Positions 21,801 to 25,944 of a stretch of DNA of 39,414 bases are shown here, piece by piece (positions within the stretch are counted from its first letter, which is position 1; each line of letters opens with the position of its first letter). The DNA is taken from assembly GCF_900142625.1 (NCBI RefSeq), contig NZ_FRBN01000026.1, forward strand, positions 7,501 to 46,914, in the 5' to 3' direction. The position numbers and the translations under genes were made by a program. This DNA comes from Roseovarius marisflavi (GTDB lineage: Bacteria; Pseudomonadota; Alphaproteobacteria; Rhodobacterales; Rhodobacteraceae). The notes beneath the pieces were generated by a model that was given only the letters and a program-made list of their open reading frames with translations, was not told the DNA's origin and did no database searches.

Positions 21801-24077
21801 GGATTCACCAAAGGTAAAGCCGATGTTGAGGCCCGGATTTTCAAACCGAAGCAACGAGGTCGCCGCCGAGGTGATATCAATCGTATCCTCGGCCCAAAGC
21901 GACAGCCCCGCCAAAAGGTTGACCTCGGCAAGCGCCGCCGAGCGCATGAAATGCACCGGGATAAGCCGGGTCAGGCTTCCCAACAGGGGAAGGTTGTCGA
22001 ACTGGTTCTGAACGGCGCTTTCAAATTCAGAGGCCAAAAGCTGAATACCGCCCACCAGAAGCGGGATATCACCATCCTGAACTTCGCCATCGCTGGCCTC
22101 GTCATCCGGCAGCCCCAAAAGCGCGTCGACATCAATCTCGATCTCGACCGCCTTGCCCGAATTCGCACTTGAGGAAATATCGACCGTACCGGCACGAATG
22201 ACCGTATCGCCGATCTCGATCATCGAGGCGGCGACCTTTTCATTCAGACCCGGGGTAAAGGCAAGCGCATCAAGCGCAAAGCCTGCATCGACCGTGATGC
22301 TGATCGCGCCGCCCGCCGGGCCGCCCACGGTGCCCTTGGCATCAGCCGCAAGCAATTGCGCGCCGCCGCCGATAGAAATCCCTGCGCCTTCAAGCTCTTC
22401 GGCGGGGTCAGAGAACGGATTCTGCCCGGCGAATATCCCGGCAAAGCGCGATCCGCTAACCGAGCTACCGCCCCCCGTCAGGGTGATATCGCCGTGATTG
22501 GCCGCCCCGAGAATCGGACTCCGGGTGTCGATCACCGCGCCATTGCCGATCACGATCACTTCGGCGTCCATGATGACATTGCCGCCATCGGTCGAGAGAT
22601 CATCGAACATCTCGATCAGATCGGCGCCGAAATCACCGCGCACCGTCAGGCTTCCGGCCCAGTTTTCAAGGCCGGCCCCGAGGCGGAAGGTGTCATCGCC
22701 AAAGCCGAGGTTGACCACAAGCGGCGCCCCGGCAGCGAAATCACCACCGCCATATTGCGCGCCGCCGCTGGTCACCAGCTCGAACCGGCCCGCCGCCGCA
22801 GCGGCCTGAAGCGTCAGGTCATCCGCGCCAACCGTGCCGCCGACGGTGATCGTCGGCTCCATTCCGGTGAAATTGAAGGTCTCGAAATTGATCGTGCCGG
22901 TCCCGGCCGGCCCGCTTGTCGGGGCCGAGAAAATCGCGCCTTGCTGAACGATGGTATCCTGACCACCGGCCCCGCCCTCGATCAGACCTGTGAAACTGCC
23001 CGGTGCATCCGAAAGGGTGCCCGGAACCGTCAGAACGTTAGTGACCTCAAAATAGAAGGTGTCGTCATTGCCGTCCGAGCCGGTCAGCGTCTCGATATTC
23101 TGGAAGAACGCGCCATCGACAAAGCCGCGGTCGGCATCGGTGATCCGCCATGTGACATCTTTGGCCGGGCCAAAGATCCGGTCATCGCCCTCGCCGCCGT
23201 CAATCGTGATGATGACATCGGGCTGGCGGATTGAATCCAGATCATTGCCCGCATCGGTCAGCTGGCTGTCAAAGCCCTCGTAAACGACATGATCGTCGCC
23301 ATTGCCAAGATTGAAGGTCAGCTCGCCGCTGGTATAGGTGCCGCCGCCACTGGGTTTATAGAAATCCAGCGTGGTCAGGGCGCCCGCCGGGCCCATCTCG
23401 ACCCGCGACACGCCGTTATCCTCGACCCCGTCATCGGTCAGGCGAACGGTGCCGCCCCGGCCATCCACCGCATCGTTGACGATCCGGAAATCGGCATTGC
23501 TCAGGTCGGTGACGTTTTCCACATCGACAAACGTGCGAACGTTATCGACGCCCGCCTCGGTCTGGGTGATGGTGCCCGCGCCATCGGCGCCAAGGTCATA
23601 GGTGACGGTGCTGTACTTGGGACCATCAATAACAAGCTGATCCTCACCATCACCACCATCAAAATCGATCGTGAAGGGCGAGTCGGGCCGGAACAGGAAA
23701 TCAACCGTCAGCTTGTCGTTGCCGCTGCTGCCGGTGATGTCGATATCGGTCACGCCGTCCAGCTCGCTACTGGCGATCGTCAATCCGGTGTCATCATCAA
23801 GCAGGCGAATCTGGTAGAGATCGTTGTCGGAGTCATAATTCAGATCAAGCGTGTAATCCCCGGCCTCGGCGATCACATGTGCAAAAATCGGATCTGCTGC
23901 AAGCAGGATCCGCGGCTCCATCGCCTCAAGGTTAAATTTCCGCTTGGGGTTCCGGGCCCGCTCTCGTTTTTCAGAGGCGCGGGCCATGATCTCTCGAATG
24001 GCTGTCGTATATGACCGCGAGCGCCGCTTTGGCGTGAAATCAAAAATTTCTTTCTTCGGTCCGAACGGAAAAGCCAT
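891..24077 (-). CDS. Giant LEPR-XLL / beta-solenoid / Calx-beta / RTX surface or secreted protein, 7,728 aa
   Basis: This is a single uninterrupted reading frame of about 23.2 kb. There is no Sec signal peptide. The N-terminus is basic (residues 1-48, many K/R), followed by MEPRILLAADP at 53-63, the LEPR-XLL-type motif known near the N-terminus of very large bacterial exoproteins. In order: D/G-rich repeats (~65-480); a very long beta-solenoid of 60-90-residue units with motifs such as GGDVTV and AGAVGV (~760-4460); a lone amphipathic helical segment (4523-4570); haemagglutinin-like solenoid (~4660-5425); RTX-like repeats (~5430-5860); three Calx-beta-like modules (~5860-6185); RTX repeats of the GGxGxDxxxG type (~6335-7475); and an acidic/Thr-rich tail ending KKK. 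Calcium-binding RTX repeats near the C-terminus suggest export unfolded and folding outside the cell, probably as an adhesin or surface-layer protein. AGGTGG (complement of 82-87 past 24000) lies 6 bases before the ATG. The exact ligand or role cannot be read from sequence. Confidence 0.88.
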   Translation of the reverse strand: MAFPFGPKKEIFDFTPKRRSRSYTTAIREIMARASEKRERARNPKRKFNLEAMEPRILLAADPIFAHVIAEAGDYTLDLNYDSDNDLYQIRLLDDDTGLTIASSELDGVTDIDITGSSGNDKLTVDFLFRPDSPFTIDFDGGDGEDQLVIDGPKYSTVTYDLGADGAGTITQTEAGVDNVRTFVDVENVTDLSNADFRIVNDAVDGRGGTVRLTDDGVEDNGVSRVEMGPAGALTTLDFYKPSGGGTYTSGELTFNLGNGDDHVVYEGFDSQLTDAGNDLDSIRQPDVIITIDGGEGDDRIFGPAKDVTWRITDADRGFVDGAFFQNIETLTGSDGNDDTFYFEVTNVLTVPGTLSDAPGSFTGLIEGGAGGQDTIVQQGAIFSAPTSGPAGTGTINFETFNFTGMEPTITVGGTVGADDLTLQAAAAAGRFELVTSGGAQYGGGDFAAGAPLVVNLGFGDDTFRLGAGLENWAGSLTVRGDFGADLIEMFDDLSTDGGNVIMDAEVIVIGNGAVIDTRSPILGAANHGDITLTGGGSSVSGSRFAGIFAGQNPFSDPAEELEGAGISIGGGAQLLAADAKGTVGGPAGGAISITVDAGFALDALAFTPGLNEKVAASMIEIGDTVIRAGTVDISSSANSGKAVEIEIDVDALLGLPDDEASDGEVQDGDIPLLVGGIQLLASEFESAVQNQFDNLPLLGSLTRLIPVHFMRSAALAEVNLLAGLSLWAEDTIDITSAATSLLRFENPGLNIGFTFGESDATATTNVGTGVTLDAGGDISIASSSDNTLDVSTNIVSGLTVAKKNKTSADAPRGFKRVKGPALAMTLGDATTEALTDVAAGASITGVNVTIDGTTTTEQAVNTKSRIVQPQANQGEAVAITLAFLDNTATSQVAGTLGGTEDVTVSASAVNAETLLDAKAVTKAKPSVTEQSPQQAAQQRLSSNAGGAGGQWGGPGQFGLSAAVIVSENTLQANAFLLDGAIVTAGETLTVQATTEDNFRTVAIGGSGAGAAISLAGGINVSQFDNDAVARIDGASVTVGALVVDAEAIIPNQVDFLDEIPAFFDAINDLGTALGQMPSISAAFGNVADNVNPQDPEQATLAANQSVSAFQDYYDESLGPALTGVSDAATPFLGYANPQGGLPDKVATSYVAASAAAGNSDTGTDGKLAIAGSVNVILIHNTAKASVGDGARVTVTAANGARVESLASIETVDIVGPPNIKAMFKGATKSDGSSVGGSFSYVAKTNEADAFIADGAEITVVHDLVVDAETRQFVMNLTDAGGSAEDVNFQGSISINDHVNTARAFIEDGASVDAGNVTVDAEHSATMLSFGVAFAKGGSTGVGASAAVNDVTNVTLAKIGNVEDGTIPTDPAFNTGVRSAGNVTVEADSLNLGLVVAFAAAKPDSASGTPSDPADNATPPTVDQNSVTTGGGALDVAGVAGLGISGAVGINLIDQTTEALISDTTVTSGGDVTVHARTSGPVIAVSVPITIISGTPGGGDTGIAGAVGVTVFDRTTRAAIENATVTINGTGDLTVEAETRSESVGFAVGGSGGAATDTAIAGSVNVTVADDTTEALIGSAATVTTGGNVEVHANDYAISVNVAGAAADGNKTAVGAAFDIGIFTDSVKAEIDGTVTAGGDVTVKAENFSVIVSLAASIGIADTGLGLAGSVGFNFVDSDVIAEVGGTVRATGSLGIFAQDELIVVGVAGGFASGTTGVGIAPGVLVADHNTRASVTSGANVVTLGQGAGLDVQGATEHGLIVSADTDDKLFMVSVAGSKADQVAVAGSVATTTVNGTTEASIAAGARVNSDLDDPLVDEIAPNAVAAQGVTVDARASTLQISLAGGIAKGNTGALGAAFGIQTMDRDVLAFIGTGAVVESRAGVSVAALSDDILINFAVGGSSSSSFSGAGSLSLGVLDRTTSASIDGTVITAGSVSVYADSNLFGGMIAGAVALSSGGSAVGVAAAPLVTINQTEAEIRGNARITANAETALVRTVDGETRTMRGVDVFANDTILSNTAAISGSSSSGGFSGAGSFSGSFLFGTNEVINGDNPVPSLDYENASATGNASVTEALIADGAVVTTQGNVTLHANAFAEAAAITGAVAVASGGAGIGLSGSVIARKSVVQAVIGNASVTADAIRGASTLPDDGGTRTVRGVDVSADSDLVIVGLTVAGSGSSGFAGAGAISIVVTDDETRAAIGAGAVVDTNGNVTIGSDSDLIMVFGAGSVAVGSSGAVGASVSVALTLSRTLAEIEAGASVTARALGDATIVPDDEGTRAINGVDVYADSFFIVTGLTIAGSGGGSGIAGSGTINTIVQTDTTTARIGALSVADGGAAVPALTTVTTDGTVTVEADSDAVIVPLAGGVAGGSGAAFGATIVTLTRVADIDALIGRGASVTATGNQVNTITDSGTARNVRGVDLVATSSPVLVSAGIAGAVGGQGAAAGVIAVVTDTETVRARVEGANINTSGNLSVFADTRSGRDGLNGRDLGGAVIEPVTSAVLVAGAGAVAGGSSVGVGATIGTVVAVHKVEAEIIGNSSITATGALGSTDRAIGASSSRTISGVDVVAQSGIFGAALTVAGGASGSVGLAGAFANTTIIEETTARITGGTVNTDGNVTVLADSDVTMESLGGGVGGGGAVGAGLGAAASVHDDTTTAAIDGTATINAKGNTGSTLMPTGEELGTGEHTLSAVRGVAVSAVSEELIISGAIGVGAGGTTGLAGSGAVSVQTEVTKAWIGGNVTITDTDANSTQDLYVLARDTGTVVSGGGSFAGSGTGGGAAGAGVQVTVKETRAWIAGDVTTKDDIAVRALSEDEAVVVAISGSGGAFGSLAGAASVLSIDNTTEAAVKGTANLTAGDSIAINALDNTSTDVIAGAASGAIASGAGSGGVSVINKTTQTLIEAGATLTANGGGSGVKSLTGGVGVEYLAEAGGNDVSVGTSGASSSTASAQGFDNQGFDSERVASADATNLGGITVQAVSTDRVETFSVNGSGGGAAVALGGTVNVINNITESKVGAGVRLTTIAAGDDIRVAASSDSYALNVMAAVAVGGLAGAPGASAAVFDSRTEARVTGAVLRSAGDVIVAADAVEDALAVTVSVAGGASGGAGISANAIVMKSDVIAAIDGAADVIADHNVVVDAYHDTTADVLAGAAGVGGSGGVGAGVNVVVVEKTTEAYIAGSAQVDARAGGAAGSVLNGTLTGANDTYDDGDALGRQSAEGVLVSAESAEDLFVFGAAAGVGAVGIAGAIGVVVVDSDTSAYVGGTAQVNQRESGDASQSVLVTAGNKLDFFAGHGALALSLGGSAAGALGVGIIRSDTSAYTAAGTRVNAGGDVIVGAAELMNVDQLVISGGGGALALAASVSVLSFGNDLNSDQNAELSVGGQNAITEADGAASTGWSNDVLGGFASSDGSENVDGTGQPSATARIASATQNSNSTVASNTSGTAASGATASVTTTGTDAFVAGVVNAGDDVFIRANERIDLDTDAGAVSLGFAAVGAGITVNTLSRGTTASIDSTATISAGRSTTFGQVDVLSDMRINADSVSVLGTAGLAGALGASVVVHTDSTGARAEIDGDVIDSDRITLSASSERDIVLESTQLAVGSFVAGASVSQVDITGTTEARIGTLADIGGGTNGGVDSLDMDARSDTVASVTGRSLSGGLAAGGVNIMGVDIGGTTRADINSANINVSGAMTVDANSVATGTATVRGLSLGLVTLGLSKAVVTIDPTVSAKIRGNSDIDAGSVVVRAQTNHEANANGNASAGALGSVSRIEARATIGGSVLAEITGTGLTVDAGSVTVDAASIVDADAVAAGINGGALAVGEAKSVATVNPSVTARIGGGATVTATGGAVTILARHNVSDDGTVVTESGDFGMDASASSTASAGALIGVSGANSSATSGAQITAELTVGTVIAGSLAVRTLGDSDATSIATSRIGALIGGGTTTSTATVQGFATARINSAIVTTSGLTSVNANDAANANASGTAGAGGLAAGVGGNSTSTVTRSVTADIRGSSTNVTAGDVRVGAIGLMGSLATTSGVAGGALAAGDSKATATTTATVRAEIRDAINVAANGASGDVIVEAFFNVTDKNGGGATGNAARATGNTSVGGAGSISSTDITASSTANVWAGFGPSVVVSSADDIEATSRAFNAADAVANNNAAGLISGGDAEATTTTTTNADAVLGSGSRLTAGDLVRLKAFAAAEARNTVTGGTEGLLSAGFSSGTVTMTTTADADMNGNSRITARDAELLAETFANAIVRVTGSSGKELGESLKALFEGDFANIGIPSIASAGGASAVLTINSEADVELSTGAVIDASRDVTLLAKNAVLLDANVSMTTGGAVASSSTAFVTTNMDTDADVILRDGSTILAGNTVDIDALNEVAGKQTANSSTNVTLAGAFSTAVSRLNIGTNGDKAQARILQEGTARIEGVNEIKMDAVGRATQNPDGAFGNEVVSRAISNADTTVLAVANAEAIGFGYGQSIIDMADPAVMVSKSVDIDGSSNLLIVEMSEAEAKGFITKVVEVVREVVRKVTKWLPWPLDKIVEWVVDTVIDLVTVFEFAENNAEVTSVGDDADDIVNLRGSIFLGEGSDKLLRVNADGTIAAESNVGATIDGNTILVDDIINDAGGKLDIRLVRGVVSGDADIFLPKLLTSVTLENNTSRDLHIQRVEMISTNGGEPDINVVDSRPAPADVSPGFNIRNAGGDFTTFTVRNNSTDLTSDVLFLRDISNVAAIYDFRALGGNITQAAGVDLIAGDAGQMFATDLNGGTLVPAVSIVTDRGSIGAANNPFRLELVRGRDFANGTIAHDPANFFGRAGDDLYLDLQGTNISFLETTAVTTPADGIQLDMQAGDQLDFTGKTGKLTRVLTTPNGAGFITTATDFAVEGVYDILNATSTGGDVDLEVLGPSSMAIGTVSAVNGTATLNSGGNLVDRNNTGAADVTARNVVLTSRGGAIGSVANPFDIDSSNNALGTVTATAPGAIVLNETSGDMRIARISSGAGVTLSGAAAVVDASTDTIADIIATNLTISAGNGVVGTTSNSLDLDVNRIDSVLARSVHLNEVSGNMVAGSVTATAGDVRLNVTAGNLLVETITASGAAILTTPAGSVLDGTASTAPGILSNGLVITAWGSIGTPSNALEVDTSRSVATSAVLSAGNGIDLIETAGTLVLASVEATGGNAALNAIAGSIQLQASGVIAARAGTLAMTATGNIDLGASSSTTSSGAMTLTAGANVTTGASSTVNAGTTLLITAAGLIAGQSSVMSAVNSLTANTSGSINLGRLSQTTSGGTMALSAGGAITTGSQSLQSTGTSLSVVAASLSTGNASNMQSGSTLNVTTSGSATLGVDSAMTADSTLGLNAGGSISALQGARVAAVGAANIQARDNITFTTGSVAAAGSDLTIAADDDLTQDLGALFTAGNLITLSIDLGDADAPRATMALNGALEAQAIEMLGGADDDIFRINVTAIDGNTNLRAGSGDDDIFINRLPSMTTVRDGLRDSFTIDGQAGTDVTEIDLTGVSDVVINTSDSGAPDEGLDRMLIRTTAEDDTVLIRKNFIALLQSDGAGGFANPLERINYNETINARVRIETGEGNDMFAMDDNSTLLTLDGGIGDDTFQIGQIFGSERQPDNVAPGDEIATVRTTSGFLSRGNSVATVLYGGEGNDIFRVYSNQASLRMEGEAGNDNFLLRAFLLADGDGSSLAGNSVLNAGAGDDEIRYNVNAPVDIDGGAGFDRVVAVGTEGNDNFLITKKGIFGAGLSVTLSGVEEALEVDGLEGDDTFFILSTREGVVTTVIGGVGSDTFNVGGSVLVPVIAATDGGQPGVINHFLESDPALDPDYADKVAQGIDLTVKPVNSDAVFIDETGTGTQVAEGDGLFDTYTIEMPGVLPSQASTAYITVSAAQASTAQPNGARTVQVSTDGVNFSDQLVLTFDSTNWNAQRTIYVKAPNDTAEEGPTTAVIGHSIISNDPALNGIRLQDIKVEVEDNDRADIIVTETGPGTTVAEGGSSDNYSVRLSKAPNEGETVTVTLAANGEVSFGATELVFDSDNWNTAQLVTVMAVDDADEENLDDVTITHSASSSTGAFEAKEVKLVAQVIDNDSASLVVSQSDGSTTVGAGTDGTDSYDLTLSRAPVGSVTVSIETDGQTLLSSDDARFDGTTVTFDATNWDDPVTINVALDPTAPVADPANPIKTVAAQPHLVNAINGPLILEGDVGPEDRSLVTAIILPTELDTPLTPPDVPEPGVEVDRVNVFNDSSEEPDTGVLSASNLSGLGMGGELPLNQGTEEVKIPVTNAGGITYTNMDIFEVMLGRNDDTFTVEGTAEGTITAIHGGGGNDTITAFDHSGPLVLYGDTSASGDRYSAGAGSLSDNAYRFGPDGDDIIDVRGTTTTVVIDAGGGNDTVYGGAGGDHIAGGAGDDVINGFGGRDHIYGDSRFEVDLVTRETQTDVTQGAGNDDISGGEGDDIILGDHGLILQPGQLKVFGTDGVSTATSASPQVGGDDTIDAGEGDDVVLGGFASDSITAGSGADVILGDGGVVDWSLVTPVATLSKVESISEEFGGNDTIDAGNGQNIVIAGVGADVVDTGTGGDIILGDNGMVIFNAGVVVTVRSTVSNIGAADLIRSGAGNDTVLGGTANDTIETSLGEDVVLGDSGKLDYTDGVLRVASTLFEGLGGGDDTIDSGAGDDLVIGGDGGDTITTGIGSDIVLGDQGQITWDAEGARPVLIETFLFDIGGVDVIDTGEDDDIVLAGTAGDIVDAGAGADVVFGDHAQIILELGVVASATSIAVTKGGDDRLTLGAGDDIALGGYGDDTITGDGGMDILLGDSGMFDSIALDGDTSSLDVVTSTAPEHAGADEIDGGADNDAIIGGGASDLLIGGTGNDLVFGDHGRIERLADGRIDLSQLPLTTAAALPFSFLSIFAHDAALGAGDRIILGAGDDIAVGGQGGDSISGGTGGDDIIGGHNDCGGADGDDIIDADEGNDVVAGDNAEILRRADTLDQRLRSLAGATLYEVDPVTGAFLPDYLPNVTAEWQPSPSGIQGRDISLFDHSEGASPETWGDDIIAGGADDDRLFGQRGDDTVYGDASIDFDAPGGPLVIQDGSESDGNDYIEGGGDSDLLIGGLGQDDLIGGSSLLFLGKSCNDEGGEQLIDGDDTIYGGDGLDLERNSLGDTSDRGHARDADVILGDNGNIFRVVADGAALNYQWDTYGPAGTERVEVRAIQYAAYTPGGDPSDIGGNDLIDGEGGDDIIHGMGGKDVLYGGAQNDDVIGGAGDDWISGGTGNDGILGDDGKILTSRNGLTETLIGLNTATTEEIISTQANAFHAILNPLGELKKTADLEPWDLGGSDLIYGGLGDDSIHGGAGNDGISGAEALPEFYTTPSEWRPETDPVTGRLITPEGFYDFNNALARIEGHVLNFDATEGELSPLAREWAKGDGDDKLFGDIGDDWIVGGTGRDHLWGGLGGDILNLDDDLGTNGGANDAPDAATTPVSGYGDLAFGGGGRDMLIANTSHDRMVDWAGEYNNFVVPFSPFGNWTVVRSPAPWIQEFLIAVAESDGTDMTRLGEGGDPDRLGEPFGELGMITQQDDGWQDNTGAPDGGQPGNTKGARDGRGIEPAPAPTDPSTVDLTADEAPLAAVTTFDVTTLSTDITSGDTGWIVETQESLAETSQTQPEDGAEVVELLIVQPAANDNTAEATVADDSGLVDWGLVPVAASASNGNKKK
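3397..4661 (-). repeat. RTX macro-repeat: eight GD(x)G-marked units of 57-64 aa
   Basis: Within the RTX region of the giant protein (residues ~6473-6893) the short nonapeptide repeats are organised into a higher-order unit. Each unit has a run of calcium-binding turns ending in a ILGDxG-type marker, then a 15-25-residue beta-rich insert, then a new RTX run starting near GGxDxI. Eight markers are visible (GDHG, GDGG, GDNG, GDSG, GDQG, GDHA, GDSG, GDHG), with spacings of 64, 61, 57, 58, 59, 57 and 62 residues. The copies have diverged, so this is an old protein-level duplication rather than recent DNA amplification. Confidence 0.8.
5525..6500 (-). repeat. Three tandem Calx-beta-like modules in the giant protein
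   Basis: Residues ~5860-6185 contain three similar modules of roughly 100 residues. Each opens with a phrase like VTETGPGTTVAEGG, carries DSDNWN-type or DSTNWN-type motifs near its middle, and the first two close with an EDND/IDND-like acidic turn. This is the pattern of bacterial Calx-beta domains, which are calcium-binding beta-sandwich modules common in large adhesins. They sit between the solenoid shaft and the main RTX block and may act as a calcium-stiffened hinge (inference). Confidence 0.7.
10368..10511 (-). other. Isolated amphipathic/hydrophobic helical segment inside the giant protein
   Basis: Residues 4523-4570 run from FITKVVEVVREVVRKV through LPWPLDKIVEWVVDTVIDL to FEFAENN. This is a strongly helical, Trp- and Val-rich stretch with alternating charged residues, unlike the Gly/Asp/Thr-rich beta repeats on either side. 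It falls where the first solenoid block ends and before the second begins. A membrane-associating, capping or coiled-coil role is possible, but nothing here decides among them. Confidence 0.6.
10700..21800 (-). repeat. Long beta-solenoid repeat array of the giant protein
   Basis: About 3,700 residues (~760-4460) consist of degenerate units of 60-90 residues. A typical unit contains GGDVTV or GNVTI, a short A/D/S linker, a Gly/Ala-rich stretch such as AGSGSSGFAGAG, then a hydrophobic strand and a T-x-A-x-I segment. The pattern resembles filamentous-haemagglutinin-like beta-helices. A non-repeat helical insert interrupts the array near residues 1049-1130 (nucleotides ~20690-20930). The copies have drifted apart, with no long identical DNA repeats obvious by eye. 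Confidence 0.75.
23889..23930 (-). other. LEPR-XLL-type N-terminal motif of the giant protein
   Basis: Residues 50-63 read LEAMEPRILLAADP, directly after a lysine/arginine-rich stretch. The MEPRILL core is a variant of the LEPRxLL motif shared by the N-termini of otherwise unrelated giant bacterial proteins, where it is thought to be a sorting or processing signal. No hydrophobic signal sequence precedes it. Confidence 0.75.
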
Positions 24078-24222
24078 TTGGCCACCTCATCAAAATTAAA
24101 GAGCTCACGGAAAATTAATCGTTAAAACGCAGATCACAGAAAATTTATCTCTCGACCATACACGGTATCGGCAATAAAAAAAGTTGAATGTTGGAAACAA
24201 TGGTCGCGCGGTTTCGTCCTGA
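24078..24222 (-). promoter_or_regulatory. AT-rich leader/promoter region of the giant gene
   Basis: These 145 bases separate the SecA-like gene from the giant gene. They are far more AT-rich than their surroundings, unlike the overlapping or abutting junctions among the three upstream genes. On the minus strand TTGCCG (complement of 24169-24174) is followed about 19 bases later by GATAAA, a weak -35/-10 candidate. The ribosome binding site is AGGTGG (complement of 24082-24087). The length and composition suggest a separate promoter for the giant gene, but read-through from upstream cannot be excluded: no hairpin terminator is visible here. Confidence 0.4.
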
Positions 24223-25944
24223 TCAGATGCCCCGCCCCGAAAACGCCAAAATCCGCTTCCTTCTTGCTTCCACATCGACTTGAGCGGCGCGCTGCTTGGC
24301 AAACTGACGCGCCATTTTGTTTTGATACGCCACCAGATAAAGCCGCGCGCGCAGCTGTCGGAGCGGGGAAACAGACCATAGTATTAACAAGATACGCGGC
24401 CCGAGGCGCCCGGCAAAAGGTGATTCGTGAAAGCATATTATCTGACTGACCGGGCAACCGCCGTTGCGATCCGACAACGCCCGCGGCAGGCGCGCGGTCT
24501 CGGCCACATCGGCCAGAACGATACGATCCGGCACAGGTGAAATCCCCGCCAGAGCGGTCTCGATCCGCAGGACATCGGGCCGCTCGGGACTGTCTGAAAC
24601 CACAACCGCACCCTCGGCCAAAAGAGCGTCAATCCGTGCCTCTTGCGCGGCACGATCACGGCAAAACACAATCGGCCCCGGCGCCACCGGCGCGCGCCCC
24701 GGCCAGGGCCGCAAACCATAGCGCAGGTGCAATTCGCGCCCGGCATTATCCAGGTCGCTCGCCACGCCACCCAACAGTGGCACGGCCGCAAGCACACCCG
24801 GCACCGAGATCTGCGCCAGCGAGCGTTGCACCGGCGTCATTGGCACGCGTTCCAGCGCCTCGATCATCTGCTGCACGCCACTGCCCCAGTTGCGCCCCGG
24901 CGCAGGCTGCCCGGTTTCCGGGTCGATGATCTCGATCACCCCCTGACCCAGCACATAATCGCGCCCGCGTTTCACGCCGTGCAGCGCCATCACCGCCAGC
25001 GTCACAAGATACGTCCGGCGCGTCGGATCATCCGACAGGCCGCGCGCCTGAGCCGGGGCCGCGGCAAGCCTTTTGCGCCCAAGCGCCGAGAGGGTCGGCG
25101 GCTGACCGGGGGGGCCGAGGCGAAAATCCTCGCCCTCCTGAAGACTGCGCGCCAGGTCAAGCGCGGCCCGCGCCTCGGTCGCGGTGAAAAGCTGATCACG
25201 CGCACCGCCCGCCGTCATCGGCAGGCGCGCATCATCCAAAAGGGCACGGTCAAGATCGGCCAGCAAAACCGCCGGATTGCGTCGCCAGCCCCCGCCGACA
25301 CGCGTCTTGCCCCGCAAATCCCGCGTCGCAAGCCGCAATCCCGAAGCCCCCTCGCCGAGCAGGATCGCGTCGCGCAGGTAGTCATGCCCAAGGCTCTTGA
25401 GGCTGCACAGGGTGGCGCGCGCGATCAGCCGTTTTTGGCGCTCGTCAAGCGGCGTGCCATCCTCGATCACCGCCAGCGGTACACCAAGCCGCGCAAAAGC
25501 AGGCGCAAGACGCGCGCCCTCCTGCGCAATATCTCCGCCATGCGCTAGGGAAATCCGCACCCCGCTCGGGCGTTGCGCAAGGATCAAACCCGCGAGCAAA
25601 ATCAATTTCTTGCGGCGCTGCGGATCACGCTCGGCCACTGCCCAGCCCCGCGCCATGGCAAGGGCGCGGCACATCTCGGAGAGGCGAAACCGCCCCTGCG
25701 CCGCGATGACCGCCCGTGCAAGGCAGGCCACCTCGCCCCCGCGCGGGCCGGAATCGCTCAGGGCGCGCGCGCGTAGCGCCACAAGCCAGAGCCCAAGGTG
25801 CGCCACCGGCCGCCAGACCGGCCAGAGCCGGACCCAAAGCCGGGCCCCGAATTGATCAAGCGGCGACCCTTCGGTCTTTCTTTGACGCGCAGGGGCGGGG
25901 TGCGCCGCAAGACGCCCGCGATCCGGTGCTTGCGCCGTGCTCAA
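24223..25944 (-). CDS. SecA-related protein lacking Walker A (pseudo-translocase), 573 aa
   Basis: The order of conserved blocks matches SecA. GHDYLRD at 186-192 matches the SecA FGFDYLRDN block. LADLDRALLDDARLPM at 228-243 matches VDEVDSILIDEARTPL. GRDYVLGQGVIEIIDPETG, then PGRNWGSGVQQMIEA (up to 363), match the RDVDYIVKDGEV / VDEHTGR / GRRWSDGLHQAVEA region. SLAQIS at 375-380 matches TLASIT, and HESP near 506 matches the HESRRID block. The segment that should carry GEGKT is missing: AQRPSG (123-128) runs straight into the part equivalent to VHVVTVNDYLA. The DEVD box has become ADLD and the arginine-finger region RGRSGRQGD is not preserved. It therefore cannot be a normal SecA ATPase and may act as a targeting factor or scaffold. 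The start is a TTG overlapping the TGA of the protease gene, which implies translational coupling. A family expert might call it simply a translocase-like protein. Confidence 0.78.
   Translation of the reverse strand: MSTAQAPDRGRLAAHPAPARQRKTEGSPLDQFGARLWVRLWPVWRPVAHLGLWLVALRARALSDSGPRGGEVACLARAVIAAQGRFRLSEMCRALAMARGWAVAERDPQRRKKLILLAGLILAQRPSGVRISLAHGGDIAQEGARLAPAFARLGVPLAVIEDGTPLDERQKRLIARATLCSLKSLGHDYLRDAILLGEGASGLRLATRDLRGKTRVGGGWRRNPAVLLADLDRALLDDARLPMTAGGARDQLFTATEARAALDLARSLQEGEDFRLGPPGQPPTLSALGRKRLAAAPAQARGLSDDPTRRTYLVTLAVMALHGVKRGRDYVLGQGVIEIIDPETGQPAPGRNWGSGVQQMIEALERVPMTPVQRSLAQISVPGVLAAVPLLGGVASDLDNAGRELHLRYGLRPWPGRAPVAPGPIVFCRDRAAQEARIDALLAEGAVVVSDSPERPDVLRIETALAGISPVPDRIVLADVAETARLPRALSDRNGGCPVSQIICFHESPFAGRLGPRILLILWSVSPLRQLRARLYLVAYQNKMARQFAKQRAAQVDVEARRKRILAFSGRGI

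Noticed and set aside
891..24077. CRISPR-like or recent tandem DNA amplification in the giant gene
   Set aside because: Repeats are visible at protein level but diverged in DNA, with variable spacing and no identical short repeats with regular spacers.
24105..24457. Small minus-strand ORFs between the giant gene and the SecA-like gene
   Set aside because: They mostly overlap the SecA-like coding region in another frame and have no ribosome sites or protein-like composition.
24223..25944. Calling this gene a housekeeping SecA
   Set aside because: It is about 330 residues shorter than SecA, lacks GEGKT and the DEAD-type acidic pair, and has no C-terminal zinc motif.
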